A stretch of DNA of 64,000 nucleotides from Patagioenas fasciata (lineage: Eukaryota > Chordata > Aves > Columbiformes > Columbidae). The stretch spans positions 47,577,001-47,641,000 of the forward strand of contig NC_092524.1 of the NCBI RefSeq assembly GCF_037038585.1. The letters are read 5' to 3'. Positions within the stretch are counted from its first letter, which is position 1, and each line of letters opens with the position of its first letter. The notes beneath the pieces were generated by a model. It made no database searches, was not told where the DNA came from, and was given only the letters and a program-made list of their open reading frames with translations. Made by a program: the position numbers and the translations under genes. Below are positions 20,953 to 34,400 of the stretch, in pieces.

Positions 20953-23900
20953 GTTGGTTTAGGTTAGTTGTCCTATGCTGGTTTAGGTGGGCTGTTCTAG
21001 CTAAGTGTAGGGCCACCTCGTGGAGCAGCAGGCACCCAGCCAAAATGGCCCAAAGAAGCCGCGGCAAGTGGGCCATGCTCAACGCTGCAGAGGAAGGCAA
21101 AAAACCCCCAGAGACACTTGGTGTCCCACATGGGGGGAAAAAAAAAGCCTTCTTCCCCCCAGCTGCAGGGCACGAGAGGCCATGTTGCTGGTGCTTGAGC
21201 AGCAGGTAGGAAGCGAGCCAAAAGGGCCCAGAGGAGCTCTGAAAAGTGGTCCTGCTCAATGCTGCAGAGGAAGGCAAAAAACCCCCGGGGACCAGTGCCA
21301 ATCTGCCCCGGGAGAAAAAATTCCTTCCTGACCCCAGTGCTGGCGATCGGCTGTTCCCTGAGCATGTGAGCCAGACCCGGCTCCTTGTCCCACAAGCTGC
21401 TCACGCCTCCCCGGAGCTGCCCAAGCCCTATCCTCCCTTGAGCTGGAGCCATCTCGGGGACTTCCCAGAGTGCCCAAATGGCTCTGAGCTGGTGGACCGT
21501 GGGGGCAAGAAGCCTTCCTGTGCCTGGTGGGACACCAGTGGGTGCTCCAGAGCACTGCAACCCCTTGCAAGCCCTCTGCATTCCTATTTCTGACGGCTCC
21601 TGAGCCTGTCTGCGCATGGGATGAAGATGGTGAGCTCTGCAGTGCTCCTCAAGAAGGTATTCCCTTTGTCTTGCCACTGCTATGCACCTGAGAAGGCTTT
21701 CTATCCGTCCGTCCGTCCGTCCGTCCGTCCATCCATCCATCTGTCAGATAAGCTTGGAAGGTGGCCCTGGCAGTCCCTGTGCCATTCTTTCCCAGTGCAG
21801 CAAGTGATACGTGATGCTACGCTGTCGTTGATGGTGAGGTTGTCTGCTTGGGAAGAAGTCTTGAATGGTTTTGTGCTGTTGACCCTATCTTTGCTTGCAC
21901 TCGATAGCCCTTATCCTCCTTTGGCCTCCATCCTTGATATCTTGCTTGAGGGTCATGCCAGCCCTCTCAGGCTTGGTCTTGCTCCTCGCAGCTGTTGTCT
22001 TCTTCTGTAGGCCCTCCGTGATCCTCACCAACTACGTAGTCTTGGTTTGCTTTCATCCCAGGTGGACTTGATCTTTCCCGAAGCGGAGGAATGAGAAATG
22101 CCTGTAGTCGTCCAGGCGAGTCCTCACCGGGGCTTTGCACCAGGCTTGCCTTTCCTGTGGCAATGCCTTGTCTGACACACCAGAATGCGTTTGCCTGTGT
22201 CACATTTGTGGCTCACAGTCGGGCTGTGACCTACTTGTGCCTGCAGGAGCGTTTTCCTACTCTGCTGTGTGCAAGCAGTGCCGGAAACTCCTGGTGCTCC
22301 ACCTGACGCTGTGTTCCCTATTTGTAGCCCGTAGATCTTCAGGCGGGCTTTCCTGGTGTAGGGGATTTCTCCTGTGTCAGAGCTTCAGCTGGGAGGGAGT
22401 GTGGGGGCTGTAGAAGTCCACTGTGAGAGAAGAGCTTCTTCTGGTTCATGGATGCTGAGGACCTGGGATGTGTCTAGTTTAGAGAGATGGAGGCTGAGAG
22501 GCGACCTCGTTGCTCTCTACAGCTTCCGTGGAGGGAAAATGGAGAGGGAGCTGCTGATCCCTTCTTCCCGGCAGCCAATGGCAGAAGGCTCAAAGCTGCA
22601 TCCATCCATCAGGGGAGCTTTGGACTTGACAAGGGGAAAGTTTCCTTTCCCAAGAGGCTGGTCAAAGCGTGGAACAGGGCTCCCGGAGCCCAGGTGGTCG
22701 ATGCCCCATGCCTGTCAGTGTTGAAGAGGCATTTGGACAGTGCCCTTAATACCGCCTTTTAACTTTTGGCCAGCCCTGAAGTGGTCAGGCATTTGGACTA
22801 GATGAGGACTGTAGGTCCCTTCCAGCTGAAGGCTTCTCTCCTTCTGTTCCTACCTCCTCCTTTCCCTAGCAGTAGCAGACGCTGAGGAAATTTTGGATGT
22901 CGTTGCTTGCCATCCCTGCACTAACAGAAGGCATTGTACAGCCTGAAGCGTGCCCCATCTTCGGCACTTGCTCCGTCACCTTGTGGCAAGGAGGCACGTA
23001 GCTTCTGATGCGGATGAGAGCGCTGGGCCCCCTTGCAGCACCTGGGCACCCCACTTCTTAGAGCTACTGCCCCTGGCTCTGCAGGGCATGGTGATGGTGA
23101 GCTCTGCAGTGCTCCTCAAGAAGGAATTCCCTCGGTCTTGCCACTGCTACCCAGTGGAAAAGGATTTCCATGCATCAGATGAGTTTGGGAAGTGGCCCTG
23201 CCAGGAGATTGTCTTGCAGTGGAGAACCTCCCGTAGCTTCACGCAAGGTCTTCCTCCCTCAGCCCCTGGCCTGGGATTCCGCCAGCCAGCTCCTCAAGTG
23301 CTTCGTCTGGGATGTGTTGGGGCTGCCCCCGGGCCAGCTCTGGCGGTGGAGACGGGGGGCTGCTCCTTTTTATCCTGCCCGGGGCATTGTGACCTCAGCG
23401 GTGCCGGGCGCTGGCATTGTGACATGGGGGTGACAGAGCCCCCGTGTGCAGCCCCGCCCGCCACCCCTGCACCCAGCGCCCTTGGGAAGAAGCCTTTGGT
23501 GTGCTGGGGGGCCCCGAATCAGTCCCCGTGCCTACGAGATAGGGGAGTAATCAACCTAATTGTGTCCCTTTTTGGCAAAAATACAGTGCGGATTTGTTGC
23601 CGGCCCAGCCTTCCTTCCAGTGCGATACTGCCCGTGACGACCTCCCGTTCGATTCCACGGAGGTGCCTTCTGTCTGGCACCTGGGGCAATGACTCGCTCT
23701 GTTTTGACTTTCTCTTCCTTAGACAGCTCCCGCCTCAGTGGGTGTTTTGGCACCGATGGGTGTGGGGACTCAGCGGGTTTTCTCTCCTTGGCTGTTGAAC
23801 ACTGGGACCTTCCTACCCGTGCCCTCTGACGGTGGCTTCCACAGCAAAGTGTTGGCTCTGGGCCAGTTTGCAAATCAGCCCTTCTGGTGCAGCTCTTGAC

Positions 23901-26190
23901 AGTATGTGATGGGGAGAAGGTAACAGTGCAATCTTTTCCACGTATTCAGTTCAGTGACGCATTTGGTTTCCAACCATGATAGGGGTTGTAAACCAGCATT
24001 GTGCTCCCTATAGATGGTGCTTTGGAGGGCTCGCTCTTGCTGGAAGCAGCCGCTGGTTGATGCACAGTTGAGAAACAGTCTGCCCTGGACAGAGGCAGGG
24101 AGTTTTCTAATGGAGACAATGTTGCTGTCTTGCTGCTTTTCCTGCGAATTGCAGGTGGCACGCTGAATAAAAAGGTGATGCTTGGTTGCGCTGGGTTTAG
24201 GGTGACTTGTGCAGGAGCGAGGCTGATGAGAAGAGGCCCGTGTGTGCGTGCGATCGCACCCGTCTCTGTGCCGGCAGGTTGGGCAGTCCCCCTCATGGCC
24301 ACCTTTTCACTGTGTGCCTTGTCCGCTGTTAGTGCACGAGAGGAGGAAAGAGGCAAGAGGTCCCAAAGCCGGGCATGTTTTCTGAGGTGAGGTGGCTGCG
24401 CGTAGGAGAGAGCCCTGGCAGAGCTCCCAGCTGGGCTGGACCCTTGCAGAACCCGGAGTCCCCGGCAGCTCAGCCGCGTCTGCCAGCGCTCAGGGACCCG
24501 GCTGCTGCGGGCACGTCTGCTGCCTCCTGGAACATCTCCTTTTTCTCAGTGCAAAGAGGAGAAAGCAACCATTCCTCCAGGGAGCCTGCACTTGGTATGG
24601 TGAGGAAGCACAGCAGGGCCATGGATGTAGCCACAAGTACTGCTGACAATGCCTAAGCGAGCACATATTTCGAAGGCACGCAAGGAAGTGTTTGGAAGTC
24701 TACTTCTGCCAGGGTCCTGGGGGTGCTCCTAGGCCTCAGCGGCTGGGACCGGCCTCTCCTGGGACGCCCACCCACCGCCACCGTCTCCTGCCAAGGGCCC
24801 AGCTCAACATGGGGCCTTGGGTCCCTGCCTGAGCCATGTTGTAGGTGTGTGTGCCTGTCTGTGCCCTGCAGAGAGCTGCTCTCCTGGCTGGAGCCCTCAG
24901 GGCTCGGTCAGGGCTTGCCCTGCAGAAGTCCAGGCTCCCAAGAGAGCAGAACTTTTCTATTCTACTTGCTGGCCATGAATCGAGCCACGATGAGACTACT
25001 GTTTCCCTGAAATGCCAGGTGGGTTTTGGCTCCAGGAAGGCTTTCAAGGATGCAAAACACAAAGAAAAACAGTGGGACCAGGCTTTTGTTTCTTTAATGT
25101 AGTTTTATTTTGTTGTTCATTTTTGTTTGATGGTAGGTAGGCTGACGGCTGCAGGTTGGCTAGTTGGTTTAGGCTGGGTTGTTTAGGCTGGTCGGTTGAG
25201 TTTTGGTTGAGGGTGGTTTTGGTTGGTTTTAGGTTGTATTTGGTTGGTTTGGATGAGAGAGCAATCTGTCTGCGCCCTGTGTCACCCCATTGATGGGGCA
25301 GGGTTGATTGGGCTGGTCTGGCCGGCTGGGCAGGCGTCCCCTTCCTCCCTCCCTGCTCCATGCGTGTCCTTCCCGAAGCTAGGCGGTCAGTCCAAGAGGA
25401 TGAGCTTCCCAGTTGGAGGGGTACTGCTCCTGGGTCAAGAGTATGCAGTGGCTGCACTCCCCTTCTAGAAGCTCCAAACAAGCTGAAGGTGCATTTGTAG
25501 GAGAACCTGGCTGGGGTAGCCAAGCTTCCAAGACGGCAGACACATCCAAGTGAGGCACTGCATGCGGTAGGGCGGGGTTTGGGTTGTTTGGGTGTTTTTG
25601 GTCATGGAGGTTTTTTTGGGTGTCTGAGCTTGTTTGTTGAAGTGTTGTCTGGTTGAGATTGGTTTTTAGCTTGGTTGTTTTAGGTTGGGTTTGGTGGTTC
25701 TATTTCGGCTTAGGTGATTTGCTTTCGGTCATTTTGTTCAGGTTGCTTATGTTGTTTGGTTTCCTATTTTGGGGGTTGGTTTAAGTTGTTTAGTGTAGGG
25801 GGTTAGTTTAGCTTGGTTGTTTCAGGCGGTTTTACGCTTTATGAGGTGTTTTTTAAGTTGTTTGAGGTTGTTCAAGGGTTGTTTTAGGTCGATTAAGGTG
25901 GGTCTGTTTCGATGTCTTCAGCTTGTTTGGATTAGGGTTGCTGAAGGTTGGTTGAGGCATGCTGGTTTATGTTGTTTTAGGTAGGATTTTTTAGGTCATT
26001 TGTTTTAGGTAGGTTTGTTTGAGGGTGTTGAGGTTGCTTTATTTGGTTTGGCTTAGGTTGTTTGAGGTAATTTGTTGTAGACTGTTTAAGGGGCTTTTGA
26101 GGTTGTTGGTGGCTGATTGTTTGAAGTTTCTGAAGGCAGATTGAGATTGGTTTAGGTTCTCGAAAGGCTGATTGTTTTCAGCTGTTTAAG
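20953..26190. repeat. Macrosatellite unit 5
   Basis: It is 5238 bp. The tetranucleotide tract (six CCGT) is at 21705-21740, the CR1 tail at 22473-22842, the promoter-like module at 23353-23467 and T/G block B at 25564-26242. It has several private substitutions in its first 250 bp. It shares C-to-G at phase 232 only with unit 7. At five alternating sites it looks like unit 3, not its neighbours. Confidence 0.95.
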
Positions 26191-29100
26191 GTTGGTTTAG
26201 GTTAGTTGTCCTATGCTGGTTTAGGTGGGCTGTTCTAGCTAAGTGTAGGGCCACCTCGTGGAGCAGCAGGCACCCAGCCAAAATGGCCCAAAGAAGCCGC
26301 GGCAAGTGGGCCATGCTCAATGCTGCAGAGGAAGGCAAAAAACCCCCCGAGACACTTGGTGTCCCACATGGGGGGAAAAAAAAAGCCTTCCTCCCCCCAG
26401 CTGCAGGGCACGAGAGGCCATCTTGCTGGTGCTTGAGCAGCAGGTAGGAAGCGAGCCAAAAGGGCCCAGAGGAGCTCTGAAAAGTGGTCCTGCTCAATGC
26501 TGCAGAGGAAGGCAAAAAACCCCCGGGGACCAGTGCCAATCTGCCCCGGGAGAAAAAATTCCTTCCTGACCCCAGTGCTGGCGATCGGCTGTTCCCTGAG
26601 CATGTGAGCCAGACCCGGCTCCTTGTCCCACAAGCTGCTCACGCCTCCCCGGAGCTGCCCAAGCCCTATCCTCCCTTGAGCTGGAGCCATCTCGGGGACT
26701 TCCCAGAGTGCCCAAATGGCTCTGAGCTGGTGGACCGTGGGGGCAAGAAGCCTTCCTGTGCCTGGTGGGACACCAGTGGGTGCTCCAGAGCACTGCAACC
26801 CCTTGCAAGCCCTCTGCATTCCTATTTCTGACGGCTCCTGAGCCTGTCTGCGCATGGGATGAAGATGGTGAGCTCTGCAGTGCTCCTCAAGAAGGTATTC
26901 CCTTTGTCTTGCCACTGCTCTGCACCTGAGAAGGCTTTCTATCCGTCCGTCCGTCCGTCCGTCCGTCCATCCATCCATCTGTCAGATAAGCTTGGAAGGT
27001 GGCCCTGGCAGTCCCTGTGCCATTCTTTCCCAGTGCAGCAAGTGATACGTGATGCTACGCTGTCGTTGATGGTGAGGTTGTCTGCTTGGGAAGAAGTCTT
27101 GAATGGTTTTGTGCTGTTGACCCTATCTTTGCTTGCACTCGATAGCCCTTTTCCTCCTTTGGCCTCCATCCTTGATATCTTGCTTGAGGGTCATGCCAGC
27201 CCTCTCAGGCTTGGTCTTGCTCCTCGCAGCTGTTGTCTTCTTCTGTAGGCCCTCCGTGATCCTCACCAACTACGTAGTCTTGGTTTGCTTTCATCCCAGG
27301 TGGACTTGATCTTTCCCGAAGCGGAGGAATGAGAAATGTCTGTAGTCGTCCAGGCGAGTCCTCACCGGGGCTTTGCACCAGGCTTGCCTTTCCTGTGGCA
27401 ATGCCTTGTCTGACACACCAGAATGCGTTTGCCTGTGTCACATTTGTGGCTCACAGTCGGGCTGTGACCTACTTGTGCCTGCAGGAGCGTTTTCCTACTC
27501 TGCTGTGTGCAAGCAGTGCCGGAAACTCCTGGTGCTCCACCTGACGCTGTGTTCCCTATTTGTAGCCCGTAGATCTTCAGGCGGGCTTTCCTGGTGTAGG
27601 GGATTTCTCCTGTGTCAGAGCTTCAGCTGGGAGGGAGTGTGGGGGCTGTAGAAGTCCACTGTGAGAGAAGAGCTTCTTCTGGTTCATGGATGCTGAGGAC
27701 CTGGGATGTGTCTAGTTTAGAGAGATGGAGGCTGAGAGGCGACCTCGTTGCTCTCTACAGCTTCCGTGGAGGGAAAATGGAGAGGGAGCTGCTGATCCCT
27801 TCTTCCCGGCAGCCAATGGCAGAAGGCTCAAAGCTGCATCCATCCATCAGGGGAGCTTTGGACTTGACAAGAGGAAAGTTTCCTTTCCCAAGAGGCTGGT
27901 CAAAGCGTGGAACAGGGCTCCCGGAGCCCAGGTGGTCGATGCCCCATGCCTGTCAGTGTTGAAGAGGCATTTGGACAGTGCCCTTAATACCGCCTTTTAA
28001 CTTTTGGCCAGCCCTGAAGTGGTCAGGCATTTGGACTAGATGATGACTGTAGGTCCCTTCCAGCTGAAGGCTTCTCTCCTTCTGTTCCTACCTCCTCCTT
28101 TCCCTAGCAGTAGCAGACGCTGAGGAAATTTTGGATGTCGTTGCTTCCCATCCCTGCACTAACAGAAGGCATTGTACAGCCTGAAGCGTGCCCCATCTTC
28201 GGCACTTGCTCCGTCACCTTGTGGCAAGGAGGCACGTAGCTTCTGATGCGGATGAGAGCCCTGGGCCCCCTTGCAGCACCTGGGCACCCCACTTCTTAGA
28301 GCTACTGCCCCTGGCTCTGCAGGGCATGGTGATGGTGAGCTCTGCAGTGCTCCTCAAGAAGGAATTCCCTCGGTCTTGCCACTGCTACCCAGTGGAAAAG
28401 GGTTTCCATGCATCAGATGAGTTTGGGAAGTGGCCCTGCCAGGAGATTGTCTTGCAGTGGAGAACCTCCCGTAGCTTCATGCAAGGTCTTCCTCCCTCAG
28501 CCCCTGGCCTGGGATTCCGCCAGCCAGCTCCTCAAGTGCTTCGTCTGGGATGTGTTGGGGCTGCCCCCGGGCCAGCTCTGGCGGTGGAGACGGGGGGCTG
28601 CTCCTTTTTATCCTGCCCGGGGCATTGTGACCTCAGCGTTGCCGGGCGCTGGCATTGTGACATGGGGGTGACAGAGCCCCCGTGTGCAGCCCCGCCCGCC
28701 ACCCCTGCGCCCAGCGCCCTTGGGAAGAAGCCTTTGGTGTGCTGGGGGGCCCCGAATCAGTCCCCGTGCCTACGAGATAGGGGAGTAATCAACCTAATTG
28801 TGTCCCTTTTTGGCAAAAATACAGTGCGGATTTGTTGCCGGCCCAGCCTTCCTTCCAGTGCGATACTGCCCGTGACGACCTCCCGTTCGATTCCACGGAG
28901 GTGCCTTCTGTCTGGCACCTGGGGCAATGACTCGCTCTGTTTTGACTTTCTCTTCCTTAGACAGCTCCCGCCTCAGTGGGTGTTTTGGCACCGATGGGTG
29001 TGGGGACTCAGCGGGTTTTCTCTCCTTGGCTGTTGAACACTGGGACCTTCCTACCCGTGCCCTCTGACGGTGGCTTCCACAGCAAAGTGTTGGCTCTGGG

Positions 29101-31428
29101 CCAGTTTGCAAATCAGCCCTTCTGGTGCAGCTCTTGACAGTATGTGATGGGGAGAAGGTAACAGTGCAATCTTTTCCACGTATTCAGTTCAGTGACGCAT
29201 TTGGTTTCCAACCATGATAGGGGTTGTAAACCAGCATTGTGCTCCCTATAGATGGTGCTTTGGAGGGCTCGCTCTTGCTGGAAGCAGCCGCTGGTTGATG
29301 CACAGTTGAGAAACAGTCTGCCCTGGACAGAGGCAGGGAGTTTTCTAATGGAGACAATGTTGCTGTCTTGCTGCTTTTCCTGCGAATTGCAGGTGGCATG
29401 TTGAATAAAAAGGTGATGCTTGGTTGCGCTGGGTTTAGGGTGACTTGTGCAGGAGCGAGGCTGATGAGAAGAGGCCCGTGTGTGCGTGCGATCGCACCCG
29501 TCTCTGTGCCGGCAGGTTGGGCAGTCCCCCTCGTGGCCACCTTTTCACTGTGTGCCTTGTCCGCTGTTAGTGCACGAGAGGAGGAAAGAGGCAAGAGGTC
29601 CCAAAGCCGGGCATGTTTTCTGAGGTGAGGTGGCTGCGCGTAGGAGAGAGCCCTGGCAGAGCTCCCAGCTGGGCTGGACCCTTGCAGAACCCGGAGTCCC
29701 CGGCAGCTCAGCCGCGTCTGCCAGCGCTCAGGGACCCGGCTGCTGCGGGCACGTCTGCTGCCTCCTGGAACATCTCCTTTTTCTCAGTGCAAAGAGGAGA
29801 AAGCAACCATTCCTCCAGGGAGCCTGCACTTGGTATGGTGAGGAAGCACAGCAGGGCCATGGATGTAGCCACAAGTACTGCTGACAATGCCTAAGCGAGC
29901 ACATATTTCGAAGGCACGCAAGGAAGTGTTGGGAAGTCTACTTCTGCCAGGGTCCTGGGGGTGCTCCTAGGCCTCAGCGGCTGGGACCGGCCTCTCCTGG
30001 GACGCCCACCCACCGCCACCGTCTCCTGCCAAGGGCCCAGCTCAACATGGGGCCTTGGGTCCCTGCCTGAGCCATGTTGTAGGTGTGTGTGCCTGTCTGT
30101 GCCCTGCAGAGAGCTGCTCTCCTGGCTGGAGCCCTCAGGGCTCGGTCAGGGCTTGCCCTGCAGAAGTCCAGGCTCCCAAGAGAGCAGAACTTTTCTATTC
30201 TACTTGCTCGCCATGAATCGAGCCACGATGAGACTACTGTTTCCCTGAAATGCCAGGGGGGTTTTGGCTCCAGGAAGGCTTTCAAGGATGCAAAACACAA
30301 AGAAAAACAGTGGGACCAGGCTTTTGTTTCTTTAATGTAGTTTTATTTTGTTGTTCATTTTTGTTTGATGGTAGGTAGGCTGACGGCTGCAGGTTGGCTA
30401 GTTGGTTTAGGCTGGGTTGTTTAGGCTGGTCGGTTGAGTTTTGGTTGAGGGTGGTTTTGGTTGGTTTTAGGTTGTATTTGGTTGGTTTGGATGAGAGAGC
30501 AATCTGTCTGCGCCCTGTGTCACCCCATTGATGGGGCAGGGTTGATTGGGCTGGTCTGGCCGGCTGGGCAGGCGTCCCCTTCCTCCCTCCCTGCTCCATG
30601 CGTGTCCTTCCCGAAGCTAGGCGGTCAGTCCAAGAGGATGAGCTTCCCAGTTGGAGGGGTACCGCTCCTGGGTCAAGAGTATGCAGTGGCTGCACTCCCC
30701 TTCTAGAAGCTCCAAACAAGCTGAAGGTGCATTTGTAGGAGAACCTGGCTGGGGTAGCCAAGCTTCCAAGACTGCAGACACATCCAAGTGAGGCACTGCA
30801 TGCGGTAGGGCGGGGTTTGGGTTGTTTGGGTGTTTTTGGTCATGGAGGTTTTTTTGGGTGTCTGAGCTTGTTTGTTGAAGTGTTGTCTGGTTGAGATTGG
30901 TTTTTAGCTTGGTTGTTTTAGGTTGGGTTTGGTGCTTCTATTTCGGCTTAGGTGATTTGCTTTCGGTCATTTTGTTCAGGTTGCTTATGTTGTTTGGTTT
31001 CCTATTTTGGGGGTTGGTTTAAGTTGTTTAGTGTAGGGGGTTAGTTTAGCTTGGTTGTTTCAGGCGGTTTTACGCTTTATGAGGTGTTTTTTAAGTTGTT
31101 TGAGGTTGTTCAAGGGTTGTTTTAGGTCGATTAAGGTGGGTCTGTTTCGATGTCTTCAGCTTGTTTGGATTAGGGTTGCTGAAGGTTGGTTGAGGCATGC
31201 TGGTTTATGTTGTTTTAGGTAGGATTTTTTAGGTCATTTGTTTTAGGTAGGTTTGTTTGAGGGTGTTGAGGTTGCTTTATTTGGTTTGGCTTAGGTTGTT
31301 TGAGGTAATTTGTTGTAGACTGTTTAAGGGGCTTTTGAGGTTGTTGGTGGCTGATTGTTTGAAGTTTCTGAAGGCAGATTGAGATTGGTTTAGGTTCTCG
31401 AAAGGCTGATTGTTTTCAGCTGTTTAAG
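26191..31428. repeat. Macrosatellite unit 6
   Basis: It is 5238 bp. The tetranucleotide tract (six CCGT) is at 26943-26978, the CR1 tail at 27711-28080, the promoter-like module at 28591-28705 and T/G block B at 30802-31480. It is the first unit with the two linked T variants at phases 3209 and 3211, which persist through unit 10. It shares A-to-T at phase 961 with unit 7, and C-to-T at phase 1149 with units 7 and 8. Confidence 0.95.
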
Positions 31429-34400
31429 GTTGGTTTAGGTTAGTTGTCCTATGCTGGTTTAGGTGGGCTGTTCTAGCTAAGTGTAGGGCCACCTCGTGGA
31501 GCAGCAGGCACCCAGCCAAAATGGCCCAAAGAAGCCGCGGCAAGTGGGCCATGCTCAATGCTGCAGAGGAAGGCAAAAAACCCCCCGAGACACTTGGTGT
31601 CCCACATGGGGGGAAAAAAAAAGCCTTCCTCCCCCCAGCTGCAGGGCACGAGAGGCCATGTTGCTGGTGCTTGAGCAGCAGGTAGGAAGCGAGCCAAAAG
31701 GGCCCAGAGGAGCTCTGAAAAGTGGTCCTGCTCAATGCTGCAGAGGAAGGCAAAAAACCCCCGGGGACCAGTGCCAATCTGCCCCGGGAGAAAAAATTCC
31801 TTCCTGACCCCAGTGCTGGCGATCGGCTGTTCCCTGAGCATGTGAGCCAGACCCGGCTCCTTGTCCCACAAGCTGCTCACGCCTCCCCGGAGCTGCCCAA
31901 GCCCTATCCTCCCTTGAGCTGGAGCCATCTCGGGGACTTCCCAGAGTGCCCAAATGGCTCTGAGCTGGTGGACCGTGGGGGCAAGAAGCCTTCCTGTGCC
32001 TGGTGGGACACCAGTGGGTGCTCCAGAGCACTGCAACCCCTTGCAAGCCCTCTGCATTCCTATTTCTGATGGCTCCTGAGCCTGTCTGCGCATGGGATGA
32101 AGATGGTGAGCTCTGCAGTGCTCCTCAAGAAGGTATTCCCTTTGTCTTGCCACTGCTATGCACCTGAGAAGGCTTTCTATCCGTCCGTCCGTCCGTCCAT
32201 CCATCCATCTGTCAGATAAGCTTGGAAGGTGGCCCTGGCAGTCCCTGTGCCATTCTTTCCCAGTGCAGCAAGTGATACGTGATGCTACGCTGTCGTTGAT
32301 GGTGAGGTTGTCTGCTTGGGAAGAAGTCTTGAATGGTTTTGTGCTGTTGACCCTATCTTTGCTTGCACTCGATAGCCCTTTTCCTCCTTTGGCCTCCATC
32401 CTTGATATCTTGCTTGAGGGTCATGCCAGCCCTCTCAGGCTTGGTCTTGCTCCTCGCAGCTGTTGTCTTCTTCTGTAGGCCCTCCGTGATCCTCACCAAC
32501 TACGTAGTCTTGGTTTGCTTTCATCCCAGGTGGACTTGATCTTTCCCGAAGCGGAGGAATGAGAAATGTCTGTAGTCATCCAGGCGAGTCCTCACCGGGG
32601 CTTTGCACCAGGCTTGCCTTTCCTGTGTCAATGCCTTGTCTGACACACCAGAATGCGTTTGCCTGTGTCACATTTGTGGCTCACAGTTGGGCTGTGACCT
32701 ACTTGTGCCTGCAGGAGCGTTTTCCTACTCTGCTGTGTGCAAGCAGTGCCGGAAACTCCTGGTGCTCCACCTGACGCTGTGTTCCCTATTTGTAGCCCGT
32801 AGATCTTCAGGCGGGCTTTCCTGGTGTAGGGGATTTCTCCTGTGTCAGAGCTTCAGCTGGGAGGGAGTGTGGGGGCTGTAGAAGTCCACTGTGAGAGAAG
32901 AGCTTCTTCTGGTTCATGGATGCTGAGGACCTGGGATGTGTCTAGTTTAGAGAGATGGAGGCTGAGAGGCGACCTCGTTGCTCTCTACAGCTTCCGTGGA
33001 GGGAAAATGGAGAGGGAGCTGCTGATCCCTTCTTCCCGGCAGCCAATGGCAGAAGGCTCAAAGCTGCATCCATCCATCAGGGGAGCTTTGGACTTGACAA
33101 GAGGAAAGTTTCCTTTCCCAAGAGGCTGGTCAAAGCGTGGAACAGGGCTCCCGGAGCCCAGGTGGTCGATGCCCCATGCCTGTCAGTGTTGAAGAGGCAT
33201 TTGGACAGTGCCCTTAATACCGCCTTTTAACTTTTGGCCAGCCCTGAAGTGGTCAGGCATTTGGACTAGATGATGACTGTAGGTCCCTTCCAGCTGAAGG
33301 CTTCTCTCCTTCTGTTCCTACCTGCTCGTTTCCCTAGCAGTAGCAGACGCTGAGGAAATTTTGGATGTCGTTGCTTCCCATCCCTGCACTAACAGAAGGC
33401 ATTGTACAGCCTGAAGCGTGCCCCATCTTCGGCACTTGCTCCGTCACCTTGTGGCAAGGAGGCACGTAGCTTCTGATGCGGATGAGAGCCCTGGGCCCCC
33501 TTGCAGCACCTGGGCACCCCACTTCTTAGAGCTACTGCCCCTGGCTCTGCAGGGCATGGTGATGGTGAGCTCTGCAGTGCTCCTCAAGAAGGAATTCCCT
33601 CGGTCTTGCCACTGCTACCCAGTGGAAAAGGATTTCCATGCATCAGATGAGTTTGGGAAGTGGCCCTGCCAGGAGATTGTCTTGCAGTGGAGAACCTCCC
33701 GTAGCTTCATGCAAGGTCTTCCTCCCTCAGCCCCTGGCCTGGGATTCCGCCAGCCAGCTCCTCAAGTGCTTCGTCTGGGATGTGTTGGGGCTGCCCCCGG
33801 GCCAGCTCTGGCGGTGGAGACGGGGGGCTGCTCCTTTTTATCCTGCCCGGGGCATTGTGACCTCAGCGTTGCCGGGCGCTGGCATTGTGACATGGGGGTG
33901 ACAGAGCCCCCGTGTGCAGCCCCGCCCGCCACCCCTGCGCCCAGCGCCCTTGGGAAGAAGCCTTTGGTGTGCTGGGGGGCCCCGAATCAGTCCCCGTGCC
34001 TACGAGATAGGGGAGTAATCAACCTAATTGTGTCCCTTTTTGGCAAGAATACAGTGCGGATTTGTTGCCGGCCCAGCCTTCCTTCCAGTGCGATACTGCC
34101 CGTGACGACCTCCCGTTCGATTCCACGGAGGTGCCTTCTGTCTGGCACCTGGGGCAATGACTCGCTCTGTTTTGACTTTCTCTTCCTTAGACAGCTCCCG
34201 CCTCAGTGGGTGTTTTGGCACCGATGGGTGTGGGGACTCAGCGGGTTTTCTCTCCTTGGCTGTTGAACACTGGGACCTTCCTACCCGTGCCCTCTGACGG
34301 TGGCTTCCACAGCAAAGTGTTGGCTCTGGGCCAGTTTGCAAATCAGCCCTTCTGGTGCAGCTCTTGACAGTATGTGATGGGGAGAAGGTAACAGTGCAAT

